Source: Saccharothrix algeriensis (GTDB lineage: Bacteria > Actinomycetota > Actinomycetes > Mycobacteriales > Pseudonocardiaceae). Taken from it: 64,000 nucleotides of DNA. Below the pieces are notes generated by a model. It was not told the origin of the DNA. It made no database searches and saw only the letters and a program-made list of their open reading frames with translations. The translations under genes and the position numbers were made by a program. The stretch spans positions 6,420,001 through 6,484,000 of the forward strand of contig NZ_JAFBCL010000001.1 in NCBI RefSeq assembly GCF_016907655.1, in the 5' to 3' direction. This document shows positions 18,794 through 31,735 of the stretch, piece after piece (positions within the stretch are counted from its first letter, which is position 1; each line of letters starts with the position of its first letter).

Positions 18794-18978
18794 CCCCGTT
18801 CGGCACGGCCGAACGGGGCACACGCGAGCGCAGAACGGTGACCGACCGCACAACTCCGGAGCCGGTCCCGAGCCGATCGCCGCCGCCGACCCGGCTTGCT
18901 GCGTTCGGGCGAGGGTTTTACCCGATTTGCGCGGCCCGTCTTCACTTGCCCTCACCTGGAGGCCACTCCACACGCGGC

Positions 18979-19072
18979 GCTTCAGCTCTCGCCTCGGTCG
19001 CGCTCCGCGCGGCGGCGCTTCAGCTCGAACCGCAGGCCGCGCTCCGCGCGGCGGCGCTGTTCAGCGCAGCCG
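18979..19072. repeat. imperfect 39-bp tandem repeats before composite hairpin element A
   Basis: Two full imperfect copies and a partial one of a 39-base unit with the core CGCGCTCCGCGCGGCGGCGC and a GCTTCAGCTC-type junction. The same units (four copies of 36-39 bases) stand at the corresponding position before composite element C at 42665-42812, so they belong to the repeated element. Confidence 0.75.
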
Positions 19073-19078
19073 TGTGCC

Positions 19079-19206
19079 TCGTGTTCTCCCCGTACGGCCT
19101 GGGCGCAGCCCAATCATGCCGAGCTGGGGGTGTCAAGCACGCTTCACCGCTTGACACCCCCAGCTCGGCATGATTGCCTCCGGCAGGCCGTACGGGGAGA
19201 ACACGA
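19079..19206. repeat. nested palindrome, type 1 (element A1)
   Basis: Outer arms of 23 bases, 19079-19101 and 19184-19206, are perfectly complementary. Inner arms of 27 bases, 19112-19138 and 19149-19175, are also perfect and close a 10-base loop; 8-10 base bulges separate inner and outer helices. The outer arms are nearly identical in the copy at 42819-42945, while six or more inner-stem positions differ with both arms changed together. It sits between the divergent B12 operon and the carboxylase gene. Confidence 0.95.
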
Positions 19207-19364
19207 CGCACTTCCCTCCTCCTTGGGGGCCTCCCGGCCGCTCTTCATACTTAGGTCGCGCACCGATCCAGGAAATATTTGGTGCCGTACCGATCTGAGA
19301 TCAAAAACCAAAAGAGTCCTCGCCGGACAGGCAGGCCGCCAAGGAGAAGGAAAAGCAAGAGCGG

Positions 19365-19491
19365 TCGTGTTCCCCCCGCATGACCTGTCAAAGACAACCA
19401 TGCTTTCTTGGGGGGTGCAAGCGAAAAGCGTGCTTGTACCCCCCAAGAAAGCATGGTAGCCCTCCGGGCAGGCCATACGGGGAGAACACGA
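19365..19491. repeat. nested palindrome, type 2 (element A2)
   Basis: Outer arms 19365-19387 and 19469-19491 (three mismatches), inner 25-base arms 19398-19422 and 19432-19456 (one G-T type mismatch). It lies 286 bases after A1. The region between the two hairpins (19207-19364) is almost identical in element C and includes a locally A/T-rich stretch around CAGGAAATATTTGG. Confidence 0.95.
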
Positions 19492-20306
19492 GGCGACCGG
19501 TCTGCACGGGGCGTGCCGGAAAGCCGAAAGCGAAAAGAAAAGGGCCGGCGGTGGGGGTCGTGCTCTGTTGCGGTGTGTCCGGGGTTGTGCCGATGGTGAC
19601 GGCGTGATCACCGACGGTGTGCGGGGCTGGGTCGGGCGTGGTATGCAGTCGTGCTGTCTTGGAATGCCCGGGTCGAAATGCCCGTCAGTGGCATCCCCTC
19701 GAATGCGGCAGGGGGTAATTCCAGTACCGGAAAGTGTCGTAGTGGATGGGCACAACGGTCCGGGTCTTTCGGCGCGTGACCTGCGACAACAGGGGTGGAC
19801 TGCCTGGTCGGCGGTGCGTGCGACGCTGATCACCTGATCGGTCGCGGGCCCGGCGCACCCGCTCTGAGCAGCGAAAACACCGATGTGCCCGGCTGGACGC
19901 GCTGAACGGGACAATAATTTTGACGTTTATTTGTACGACAGCGCCTTGCGGATCGCTGCGCGACTCATCCACGATGATAGGTATGACGGTTACCACGCTC
20001 ACCGGCGTTCCGGACCCGATGGCGTCGAGAGCCCTGCCGGGCTCCCGGCCGGCCGCGGCCGTCCGCCTGCGCGCGGCGCGTCGGCCACCACTGCCCGGCC
20101 GTCGCTGAAGTACTGTTTTCGCGCCGCCTGCGCGGCACCCCGGTGGGGTGCGCGGGCCCGGTCCCGCGCGTCGACGACCGTGCCGACGACCGCGCCGAGG
20201 TCGGGCGCGCGGCCGGGCGCCGCGCGGACCGCCGCGACGGGCGACCGCCCAGCCCGCTCCACAGACTTGCAGACTTGACGCCTAGGAAGAAGAGGGACCC
20301 GGTCCG
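19492..20306. other. intergenic region upstream of the carboxylase gene
   Basis: I see no convincing gene here. The frames that stay open lack ribosome-binding sites and have atypical composition. There is an A/T-richer patch around 19905-19990 (ACAATAATTTTGACGTTTAT and ACGATGATAGGTATGAC) that is a likely promoter area for the downstream carboxylase, although no -35/-10 pair with standard spacing could be fixed. Confidence 0.5.
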
Positions 20307-25781
<5,475 letters not shown>

Positions 25782-25789
25782 CGGTTCCG

Positions 25790-25830
25790 GCCCCACCGCC
25801 GGCCCACCACGCGTGGGCCGGCGGTGGGGC
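25790..25830. terminator. 17-bp hairpin terminator after the carboxylase
   Basis: Perfect arms 25790-25806 and 25814-25830 with loop CCACGCG, nine bases after the carboxylase stop, in the gap to the convergent protease gene. Confidence 0.8.
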
Positions 25831-25941
25831 GCGGGCGTCGGCGAGCGGGCGGGCCCACGCGCGCGGTGGACCGCCGGGGCGGGCTTCCCGCGCGTGGACG
25901 GGCGACCGGACCGCCCGCCGCCCCCGACGCGATGACCGATC

Positions 25942-25963
25942 GACCTCGACCATGGTCGAGGTC
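25942..25963. repeat. 22-bp perfect palindrome
   Basis: GACCTCGACCATGGTCGAGG followed by TC, a perfect dyad without a loop, 30 bases beyond the 3' end of the protease gene. It may be the protease terminator core or a protein-binding site; it differs from the other hairpins in having no loop. Confidence 0.6.
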
Positions 25964-25992
25964 GGTGGTCCGGGGGCGGCGGACGGACCCGC

Positions 25993-27144
25993 TCAGTACG
26001 CGCGGGCGACCGCCAGGAGCCGGTTGGGCGAGCCCCTGGGGTCGGACACCACGCCCTTGGTGGCGTTGTCCGCCAACGCGGTCGCCACCTGGGCAGGTGT
26101 CAGGGCGGGCGTGCGGGACAGCAGCAGCGCCGCCGCGCCGGCCACGTGCGGCGTCGCCATGGACGTGCCCGACAGGTCGCCCGAGTCCGTGTCGCTGCCG
26201 TTGTAGGCCGACGTGATGCCGTCGCCGGGCGCGAACAGGTCCACGCAGCTGCCATGGTTGGAGAAGTAGGACCGCCGGTCGTTCCAGTCCGACGACGCGA
26301 CGGTCAACGCCTCCCGCACCCGCGAGGGCGAGTGCCGGCACGCGTCGTCGGACTCGTTGCCCGCCGCGACCACCGCCACCACGCCGTTGGCGACGGTCCG
26401 CCGCACGGCGTCCTCGATCACGCGGTCCGGCGCGTCGCCGCCCAGGCTCATGTTCGCCACGGCCGGGCCGGACGCGTGGTGGGCCACCACCCAGTCCAAC
26501 GCCTCGGCGACGTCCTCGCTGCTGCCGTTGCCGGCGCAGTCGAACACCTTCGCCGAGACCAGCCGGACGCCCTTGGCGACGCCGTAGGACGAGCCGCCCG
26601 CGGTGCCGGCGACGTGCGTGCCGTGCCCGTGGCAGTCCTCGTCCTGGTCGTCCACGGTGTTGGTGCCCCACACCGCGCGCCCGCCGAAGTCGCGGTGGGT
26701 GACCCGGACCCCGGTGTCGACCACGTACACGGTGACGTCCGACGCCGTGCCGGGGTACCGGTAGAGGCCGTCCAGCGGGAGCCGCTGCTGGTCGACCCGG
26801 TCCAGCCCCCACGACGGCGGGTCGCGCTGCTCGCCGTCGACCCTGACCCGCTGGTTCTGCTGCACGTAGGACACCGCCGGGTCGGCGGCGAGCCGCCGCG
26901 CGTCGTGCGCCGCCATGCGTGCCGAGAACCCCGGGAACACGTGGGAGAACGTGTGGACGACCGTGCCCGAGTACCGGGCCGCCAGCTCGTCCGCCGCGCG
27001 TTCCCCCTTGAGCACCACCACGTAACTGCCCTCGATCGCACCGGGCGCGTCCGCGCCCAGCACCTCGGCCACCGCGGTCGGTGCGGCGCCCACCAGCGCG
27101 CCGGCCGCCACCGCCGCGACCGTCAACCAGGATCCCGTCCTCAT
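25993..27144 (-). CDS. secreted subtilisin-like serine protease (family S8)
   Basis: Extracellular endopeptidase of 383 residues. A signal peptide (about 1-26) is followed by an inhibitor I9 propeptide (about 38-105, GSYVVVLKGERAADELAARY) and the S8A catalytic domain. The catalytic triad is Asp143 (VYVVDTGVRVTH), His174 (GHGTHVAG) and Ser328 (GTSMATPHVAG); the oxyanion Asn is in AAGNESDD. Cysteines in DEDCHGHG, FDCAG and NHGSC suit the disulfides of proteinase-K-like enzymes. The start is fixed by the near-consensus AGGAGGTGCG directly before ATG. The mature enzyme has no extra C-terminal domain. Monocistronic. Confidence 0.92.
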   Translation of the reverse strand: MRTGSWLTVAAVAAGALVGAAPTAVAEVLGADAPGAIEGSYVVVLKGERAADELAARYSGTVVHTFSHVFPGFSARMAAHDARRLAADPAVSYVQQNQRVRVDGEQRDPPSWGLDRVDQQRLPLDGLYRYPGTASDVTVYVVDTGVRVTHRDFGGRAVWGTNTVDDQDEDCHGHGTHVAGTAGGSSYGVAKGVRLVSAKVFDCAGNGSSEDVAEALDWVVAHHASGPAVANMSLGGDAPDRVIEDAVRRTVANGVVAVVAAGNESDDACRHSPSRVREALTVASSDWNDRRSYFSNHGSCVDLFAPGDGITSAYNGSDTDSGDLSGTSMATPHVAGAAALLLSRTPALTPAQVATALADNATKGVVSDPRGSPNRLLAVARAY

Positions 27145-27449
27145 CGCACCTCCTGTGCGTCCTGCGGACAACGGCAGGCTAAGGCCGCTCGGCCGCACCG
27201 CGACGGGGCCGACCGGGCGGTTGCTCCGCGCCGACCGGAAAAGACCCCGAACGGTCGCCCTACCATCGTCCGGGTCCCGGGACGAACGGCGGACCCGCCG
27301 GCCGCGCGGCGCGGCTCACCGCAGAGGTTGCGCCGGCCGCGGCCCCTCGCACACCCGGGACTCCCGGGGTGGCCGGCCCGGGACCGCCGCGGCCCGACCG
27401 GGGGGCGCGGCGACCGCTCGGCGCCCCGAGCACCCCTCCCGGCCGGGTT
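27145..27449. other. intergenic region, nothing assigned
   Basis: 305 bases between two minus-strand genes. It should hold the protease promoter at its left end. I see no additional gene, repeat or convincing promoter pair. Confidence 0.4.
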
Positions 27450-29039
27450 TCACCACGCCGGCACCTCGTCCGCCGCGCGGACCGCGAGGTGGTAGTGCCG
27501 CTCGGCCGCGTCGAGGTGGGCGGCGAGTTCCGACTCGCCGGAGGGGACCACCCGCAGCCGGGGCGGCGGTCCGAACGCCGACGCCGGGTCCGGGTCGGCG
27601 GGCGGGGCGTGCGGAGCCGCGGGCGGCGCGAGGTCGAACGGGTCGTGCACGGCGTCCAGCGGCCAGGCCCGCGCCGCCGCGGGCGCGGGGCCCGGACCGA
27701 CCCCGGCGCAGGCGTGCTCGACCAGCTCGAAGGCCAGCCGGCTGCGGCCGAGCGCCGTGATCAGCTCGAAGGCCAGGACCAGCGCGGGGGCGGCCACCAC
27801 GCCCGCCCACCGCTCCCGGGTGGGACCGGGCGCGAACCGGTGGCCGAAAGCCTCGATCGCCAGCGCCGCCGGCAGCGCGAGGCCGAGCGCCGCCTCCCGC
27901 CGGCGCGCGCGTTCCCCGCGCCGCAGGGTCGCGCGGGCCGAGGAGGCCACCACGTCGGCGCGCAGGAAGTCGACGCGCGCGGCCTGGTGCCACGCGCCGG
28001 ACCCCGCGCACAGCTCCCGCGCGGCGAGGAAGTGCCGCTCGCCGTCGGCCCAGCCGCGGGTGACCGAGGAGACGTAGCCGCGCAGCAGGCGGCACTCGAC
28101 GAGCACCGGCACGTCCCCGGCGCGCTCCAGGGCGGTGGTCGCGTCGGCCAGCAGCCGGTCGGCGGTGCGGACGCGGGCCCGCCGCAGCGCGACGGCCGCC
28201 GCGCCGAGCCGGCAGCGCGCCGCGCCCACCACGTCGCCCGCCCGCTCGTGCCGCCGCAGCGCGGCGGTGAAGCGCTGCCCCGCCTCGGCCGCGCGGCCGG
28301 CGCGCAGGGCCAGCCGGGCCAGGTCCTCCTCGACGCCGGCGGGGTCGTCCCCGGCCGCCGCGCGCAGTTCGCCCGCCAGCAGCAGGTTCTCCTCGGCCCC
28401 GGTCCGGTCCCCGGTGCGCGCGGCCAGGGCCGCGAGGCCCGCGTAGGCTTCACCGGCGAGCCGGGGCTCGCGGTCGAGGGCGATGTCCAGCGCCCGCCGG
28501 AACTCGACCTCGGCCTCGGCGAGGCGCTCGGCCGCGAGCAGGGCGTTGCCCCGGGAGTTGCGCAGCTGGAACGACAGCAGCGGGTGGGCGGCCCCACCGG
28601 CGGCCCGCTCGGCCGCGGCCAGGTCGGCGAGCGCCTGCGGGGCCCGCCCGAGGGAGGTCAGGGTCTGCGCGCGGTTGACCAGCGCCGCGCACCGGACGGC
28701 GGCGGTGCCGTACTCGTCGCCGGCGGCCCGCTCGACCTCGGCGCAGGCGGCGAGCGCCCGCTCGAACAGCGCCAGGGCTTCCCCGGGCCGCCCGCGGTCG
28801 GCCACGACCCCGGCGAGGTTGCACAGCGCCCGCGCGCGCAGGTCGAGCCCTCCCGCGTCCGCGTCGGGCGCCAGGGTCCCCCGGTGCGCCGCGTCGAGCA
28901 GCGCTTCCGCCCTGCCGAGCCGGCGCCGGGCGTGCGCGCGCGCCGCCCGGTCGACGAGCCGGCGCACTTCCGTCCACTGTGGACCGTAGTGGCCGGTCGC
29001 CCGCACGCCCAGCAGGTCGTCCCCCGGTGATCGGCCCAT
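27450..29039 (-). CDS. tetratricopeptide-repeat protein
   Basis: Cytoplasmic helical-repeat protein of 529 residues, with no signal peptide or membrane helix. From about residue 25 to 400 it is built of TPR-like pairs, for example ARALCNLAGVVADRGRPGEA and LALFERALAACAEVERAAG, then GLAALAARTGDRTGAEENLL. The C-terminal 130 residues are Pro/Ala-rich and then end in a short helical stretch (AAERHYHLAVRAADEVPAW). TPR proteins of this type in actinomycetes often accompany CHAT-protease or regulator genes, but none is adjacent, so the partner is unknown. The start ATG (MGRSPGDDLLGV) follows AAGGGGG; an ATG ten codons upstream has no such site. Confidence 0.72.
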   Translation of the reverse strand: MGRSPGDDLLGVRATGHYGPQWTEVRRLVDRAARAHARRRLGRAEALLDAAHRGTLAPDADAGGLDLRARALCNLAGVVADRGRPGEALALFERALAACAEVERAAGDEYGTAAVRCAALVNRAQTLTSLGRAPQALADLAAAERAAGGAAHPLLSFQLRNSRGNALLAAERLAEAEVEFRRALDIALDREPRLAGEAYAGLAALAARTGDRTGAEENLLLAGELRAAAGDDPAGVEEDLARLALRAGRAAEAGQRFTAALRRHERAGDVVGAARCRLGAAAVALRRARVRTADRLLADATTALERAGDVPVLVECRLLRGYVSSVTRGWADGERHFLAARELCAGSGAWHQAARVDFLRADVVASSARATLRRGERARRREAALGLALPAALAIEAFGHRFAPGPTRERWAGVVAAPALVLAFELITALGRSRLAFELVEHACAGVGPGPAPAAARAWPLDAVHDPFDLAPPAAPHAPPADPDPASAFGPPPRLRVVPSGESELAAHLDAAERHYHLAVRAADEVPAW

Positions 29040-29240
29040 CGCCCGGCCCCCTTCGCCCGAGGCCGACATCGTAGCGGGGACGGCCGCGCGCGCACCGCGA
29101 CCGCGGTCGGGCCCGGGGTCCCGGTCGAACAGTTCCCGGGGTGGTGTCGAATCCGGGCGCCGTCGTTCGACGCTCGGGTGACGGCTGATGCCGGCGCCGG
29201 GGGAAACCCGGCGCCGGCCCGGGACGACAAGGGAGTGGCG

Positions 29241-29609
29241 ATGCGGTTCCTGGTGCTGCACCGGCTGGACGAACGCGCCTCGGAGGCGTGGGACCCCAGC
29301 CCCGAGTTCGTCGAGAGGATGGGGGAGTTCGTCCGCGAGGCGGTCGACCGGGGTGTCCTGATCACCGCCGAGGGCGTGCACCCCTCGGGGAAGGGCGCCC
29401 GGGTCCGCAAGGCCCGCGGCGCGGGGACCACGGTCAGCGACGGGCCCTTCACCGAGGCCAAGGAGGTGATCGGCGGCTTCCTGCTGATCAACGCCGCGGA
29501 CCGCGCGGAGGCCGTCGGGTTCGCCCGGCGCTACGCCGCGCTGTTCGACGAGGTCGAGGTCGAGGTCCGCCAGGTCGTGGAGGAGGAGGACCTGCCGACC
29601 CCGGTCTGA
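29241..29609 (+). CDS. YciI-family (DGPF) protein
   Basis: Small dimeric alpha/beta-barrel-fold protein of 122 residues with the family motif DGPFTEAKEVIGGF (about residues 70-83). The role of the family is uncertain; members are frequently encoded with ECF sigma factors of the SigJ/ECF41 group, as here with the sigma gene 190 bases away in convergent orientation. ATG at 29241 follows AAGGGAG. It probably forms part of the sigma-factor neighbourhood. Confidence 0.85.
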   Translation: MRFLVLHRLDERASEAWDPSPEFVERMGEFVREAVDRGVLITAEGVHPSGKGARVRKARGAGTTVSDGPFTEAKEVIGGFLLINAADRAEAVGFARRYAALFDEVEVEVRQVVEEEDLPTPV

Positions 29610-29610
29610 C

Positions 29611-29656
29611 GGGTGGTGGGTCGGCCGCGAGGCCGTGCCGGGGAGGCCGGCCCACC
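29611..29656. terminator. terminator after the YciI gene
   Basis: Inverted repeat of 14 bases, GTGGTGGGTCGGCC (29611-29624) with GGCCGGCCCACCAC (29643-29656), one mismatch, directly after the stop codon. Confidence 0.65.
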
Positions 29657-29681
29657 ACGACCCGCCTCGTCGGCGGGCCCC

Positions 29682-29798
29682 GCTCAGCCCCCCAGTTCCG
29701 CGGCGAGCCCGTCGGAGGTCAGCACCCGGCCGAAGAAGCCGCGGATCGAGCGGAGCGTCGCCTCCTGCGCGGAGCCGGACAGGGCGCCGGTCGCGTCC
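29682..29798 (-). pseudogene. possible 3' remnant of a lost gene
   Basis: The minus strand just beyond the sigma-factor stop reads a protein-like tail, SGSAQEATLRSIRGFF then GRVLTSDGLAAELGG and a TGA stop, with strong codon-position GC bias but no start codon or ribosome-binding site. It may be the C-terminal scrap of a gene once located behind the sigma factor, or chance. I do not recognise the family. Confidence 0.25.
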
Positions 29799-30734
29799 TC
29801 AGCGCCGCAGGGTGGTCTCCCGCTCCACGCGGGAGAGCTTCTCCGGGTTGCGCACGGTGTAGAGCCCGGTGACCAGACCGCCCTCGACCCGCACCGCCAC
29901 GACGCTGTCGACCTCCCCGTCGAGCCGCAGCAGCAGCGCCGGGCCGCCGTTGACCTGCACCGGCTCGACCGACACCGCGGCGCGGATCCGGGGCAGCCCG
30001 GCGGCGAGCAGGCGGGCCACCCGGTCGGCGCCGACGACGGGCCGCAGCACGGCCTGCTTGACCCCGCCGCCGTCGCCGAGCAGGACGACGTCCGGGGCGA
30101 GGACGTCGACCAGGCGCTGCAGGTCGCCCGTCTCGATCGCCAGCCGGAACGCGTCGAGCGCGGTGCGGGCCTCGGCCGGGGAGACGACCCCGCGCGGCCG
30201 GCGCGCGGCGACGTGCGCCCGCGCCCGGTGGGCGATCTGGCGGACCGCGGCCGGGCTCTTGTCGACGGCCGCGGCGATCTCGTCGTAGGCCAGGGCGAAG
30301 ACCTCGCGCAGCACGAACACCGCCCGCTCGGTCGGCGCGAGGGTCTCCAGCACCAGCAGCACCGCCATCGACACGCTGTCGGCCAGCTCGACGTCCTCGG
30401 CCACGTCGGGCGCGGTGAGCAGCGGTTCGGGCAGCCAGGGACCGACGTAGGACTCCCTGCGGCGGCCGAGCGCCCGCAGCCGGCCCAGCGCCTGGCGGGC
30501 GGCGATCCGGACCAGGTAGGCGCGCCGGTCCCGCACGCCGGCGAGGTCGACGCCCACCCACCGCAGCCAGGTCTCCTGGAGGACGTCCTCCGCGTCGGCC
30601 GCCGAGCCCAGCAGCTCGTAGGCGACGGTGAACAGCAGGTTGCGGTGGGTGAGGAACGCTTCGGTGGCGGGGTCCGGGCAATCGCCCTCGCCCCCGCCGC
30701 GCGGGTCGGGAGTGGTCCGCGACGTGCCGGTCAT
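29799..30734 (-). CDS. sigJ: ECF41-type RNA polymerase sigma factor (SigJ-like)
   Basis: Extracytoplasmic-function sigma factor of 311 residues. Region 2 spans about 25-100 (HRNLLFTVAYELLGSAADAE) and region 4 about 125-185 (LAPTERAVFVLREVFALAYD). The C-terminal 110 residues are a SnoaL-like extension ending in NPEKL (296-300), the equivalent of the NPDKL motif that marks the ECF41 group, where this domain regulates activity in place of an anti-sigma factor. The start follows AGGAG seven bases upstream. It is divergent from a carboxymuconolactone-decarboxylase gene, the classic ECF41 target, and a TGTCACA-N16-CGTC promoter lies in front of it. The gene symbol follows the mycobacterial SigJ relatives and is tentative. 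Confidence 0.88.
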   Translation of the reverse strand: MTGTSRTTPDPRGGGEGDCPDPATEAFLTHRNLLFTVAYELLGSAADAEDVLQETWLRWVGVDLAGVRDRRAYLVRIAARQALGRLRALGRRRESYVGPWLPEPLLTAPDVAEDVELADSVSMAVLLVLETLAPTERAVFVLREVFALAYDEIAAAVDKSPAAVRQIAHRARAHVAARRPRGVVSPAEARTALDAFRLAIETGDLQRLVDVLAPDVVLLGDGGGVKQAVLRPVVGADRVARLLAAGLPRIRAAVSVEPVQVNGGPALLLRLDGEVDSVVAVRVEGGLVTGLYTVRNPEKLSRVERETTLRR

Positions 30735-30772
30735 GGGTGGCTCCTGTTCACTCGGGACTGCGCCACCCAACG

Positions 30773-30799
30773 GACGCCGGGCGCCGCCGTTCTGTGACA
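30773..30799 (-). promoter_or_regulatory. ECF41 autoregulatory promoter
   Basis: On the minus strand the sequence is TGTCACA (30799-30793), a 16-base spacer, then CGTC (30776-30773). This matches the known ECF41 promoter pattern (TGTCACA and CGTC at about 16 bases) exactly and lies about 39 bases before the sigma ATG. Confidence 0.8.
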
Positions 30800-30879
30800 G
30801 CAGGACGGCCGGCGGTTGTTTCCCCGCCGCGGTGGCGCCGGGCCCCGATGGCCCGGGTGGCGCGCGTCACCTTCCCTTC

Positions 30880-30906
30880 CGTCACAACGACACCGCGGCC
30901 GGCATC
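30880..30906 (+). promoter_or_regulatory. candidate ECF41 promoter for the decarboxylase gene
   Basis: CGTCACA (30880-30886), 16-base spacer, CATC (30903-30906): one mismatch in each element relative to the ECF41 consensus, correct spacing, 50 bases before the ATG of the carboxymuconolactone-decarboxylase gene. Confidence 0.5.
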
Positions 30907-30955
30907 CAGTGGTCGTCCAGCGCAGAGCGCACAACCGAGGAACGGGGACGAAGTC

Positions 30956-31441
30956 ATGAGCGCCCGCATCAACCTGTTCGACAATGAGCTCGCCATGAAG
31001 TTCGCCAAGCGGTTCGCCAACGCCGGCCTGGTGATCCGCCGGTCGTCCCTGCCGGAGTCCACGCAGGAGCTGGTGTCGCTGCGCGCCAGCCAGATCAACG
31101 GCTGCGGCCTGTGCACCGACATGCACACCAAGGACGCCGCGAAGGCCGGGGAGAGCCCGGTCCGGCTCCACCTGGTCGCGGCGTGGCGCGACGCCACGGT
31201 GTTCACCGACGCCGAGCGGGCCGCGCTGGCGTTGGCCGAGGAGGGCACCCGGATCGCCGACGCCCACCGCGGCGTGTCCGACGAGACGTGGGCGCAGGTG
31301 CGCGAGCACTACGACGACGACCAGGTCGCCGCGCTGGTCGCGCTGGTCGCCCTGATCAACGCGGCCAACCGGGTGAACGTGATCGTGCGCAACCCCGGCG
31401 GTTCCTACGAGCCCGGCATGTTCGACGCCGTGATGGGCTGA
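30956..31441 (+). CDS. carboxymuconolactone decarboxylase/AhpD-like protein
   Basis: All-helical protein of 161 residues in the AhpD/CMD superfamily. It has the redox pair Cys-X2-Cys with following His in CGLCTDMH (about residues 48-55), the signature of alkylhydroperoxidase AhpD-type members. Such genes are the standard regulatory target of ECF41 sigma factors, and the sigma gene is immediately divergent with promoter elements for both directions in the 221-base gap. The in-vivo substrate is unknown; a peroxide or oxidative-stress function is a family-based guess. A long hairpin follows the gene. Confidence 0.88.
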   Translation: MSARINLFDNELAMKFAKRFANAGLVIRRSSLPESTQELVSLRASQINGCGLCTDMHTKDAAKAGESPVRLHLVAAWRDATVFTDAERAALALAEEGTRIADAHRGVSDETWAQVREHYDDDQVAALVALVALINAANRVNVIVRNPGGSYEPGMFDAVMG

Positions 31442-31498
31442 CCGGCTCGCGGAGCCCGGTCCGGGACCGCTCGGCCCACGGGCCGGGCGCGACCGTTG

Positions 31499-31546
31499 GG
31501 GGAGTGCCGCCGGGTGGGTGGCGGCTCCCGCCCGGCGGCACTCCCC
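31499..31546. terminator. 16-bp hairpin terminator
   Basis: Perfect arms GGGGAGTGCCGCCGGG (31499-31514) and CCCGGCGGCACTCCCC (31531-31546) after the AhpD-like gene. The rest of the gap to the carboxypeptidase gene (to 31735) shows only its ribosome-binding site. Confidence 0.75.
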
Positions 31547-31735
31547 ACCGGGCGGGAGCGTTCCCGGGCGTTCACCGCCGTCACCGGATCGGCCGCCGGT
31601 CGTCGGTCGCGCGGTGGCGGTGGGTCGCCACCCGGTCGAGGTCGCGGCCAACCGGGTGCAGTGCGGTCGGATCCGCCGCCCGACTAAGTAGGGTCGGGAA
31701 CTTGTGACGTCCACCATATCCGCGAGGAGCCGTAC

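Noticed and set aside
19144..19914. Long minus-strand ORF through hairpin element A, and similar ones at 33019-33411, 43039-43275 and 53416-54000
   Set aside because: They all read the palindromic repeats (for example MLSWGVQARFSLAPPKKAW); length and frame differ between copies, there are no ribosome-binding sites, and stops fall inside the stems. They are artefacts of the repeat.
19883..20278. Plus-strand 131-codon ORF before the carboxylase
   Set aside because: Composition shifts abruptly inside it, the second half is Arg/Ala/Pro low-complexity, and no start signal is seen; more likely the promoter region of the carboxylase.
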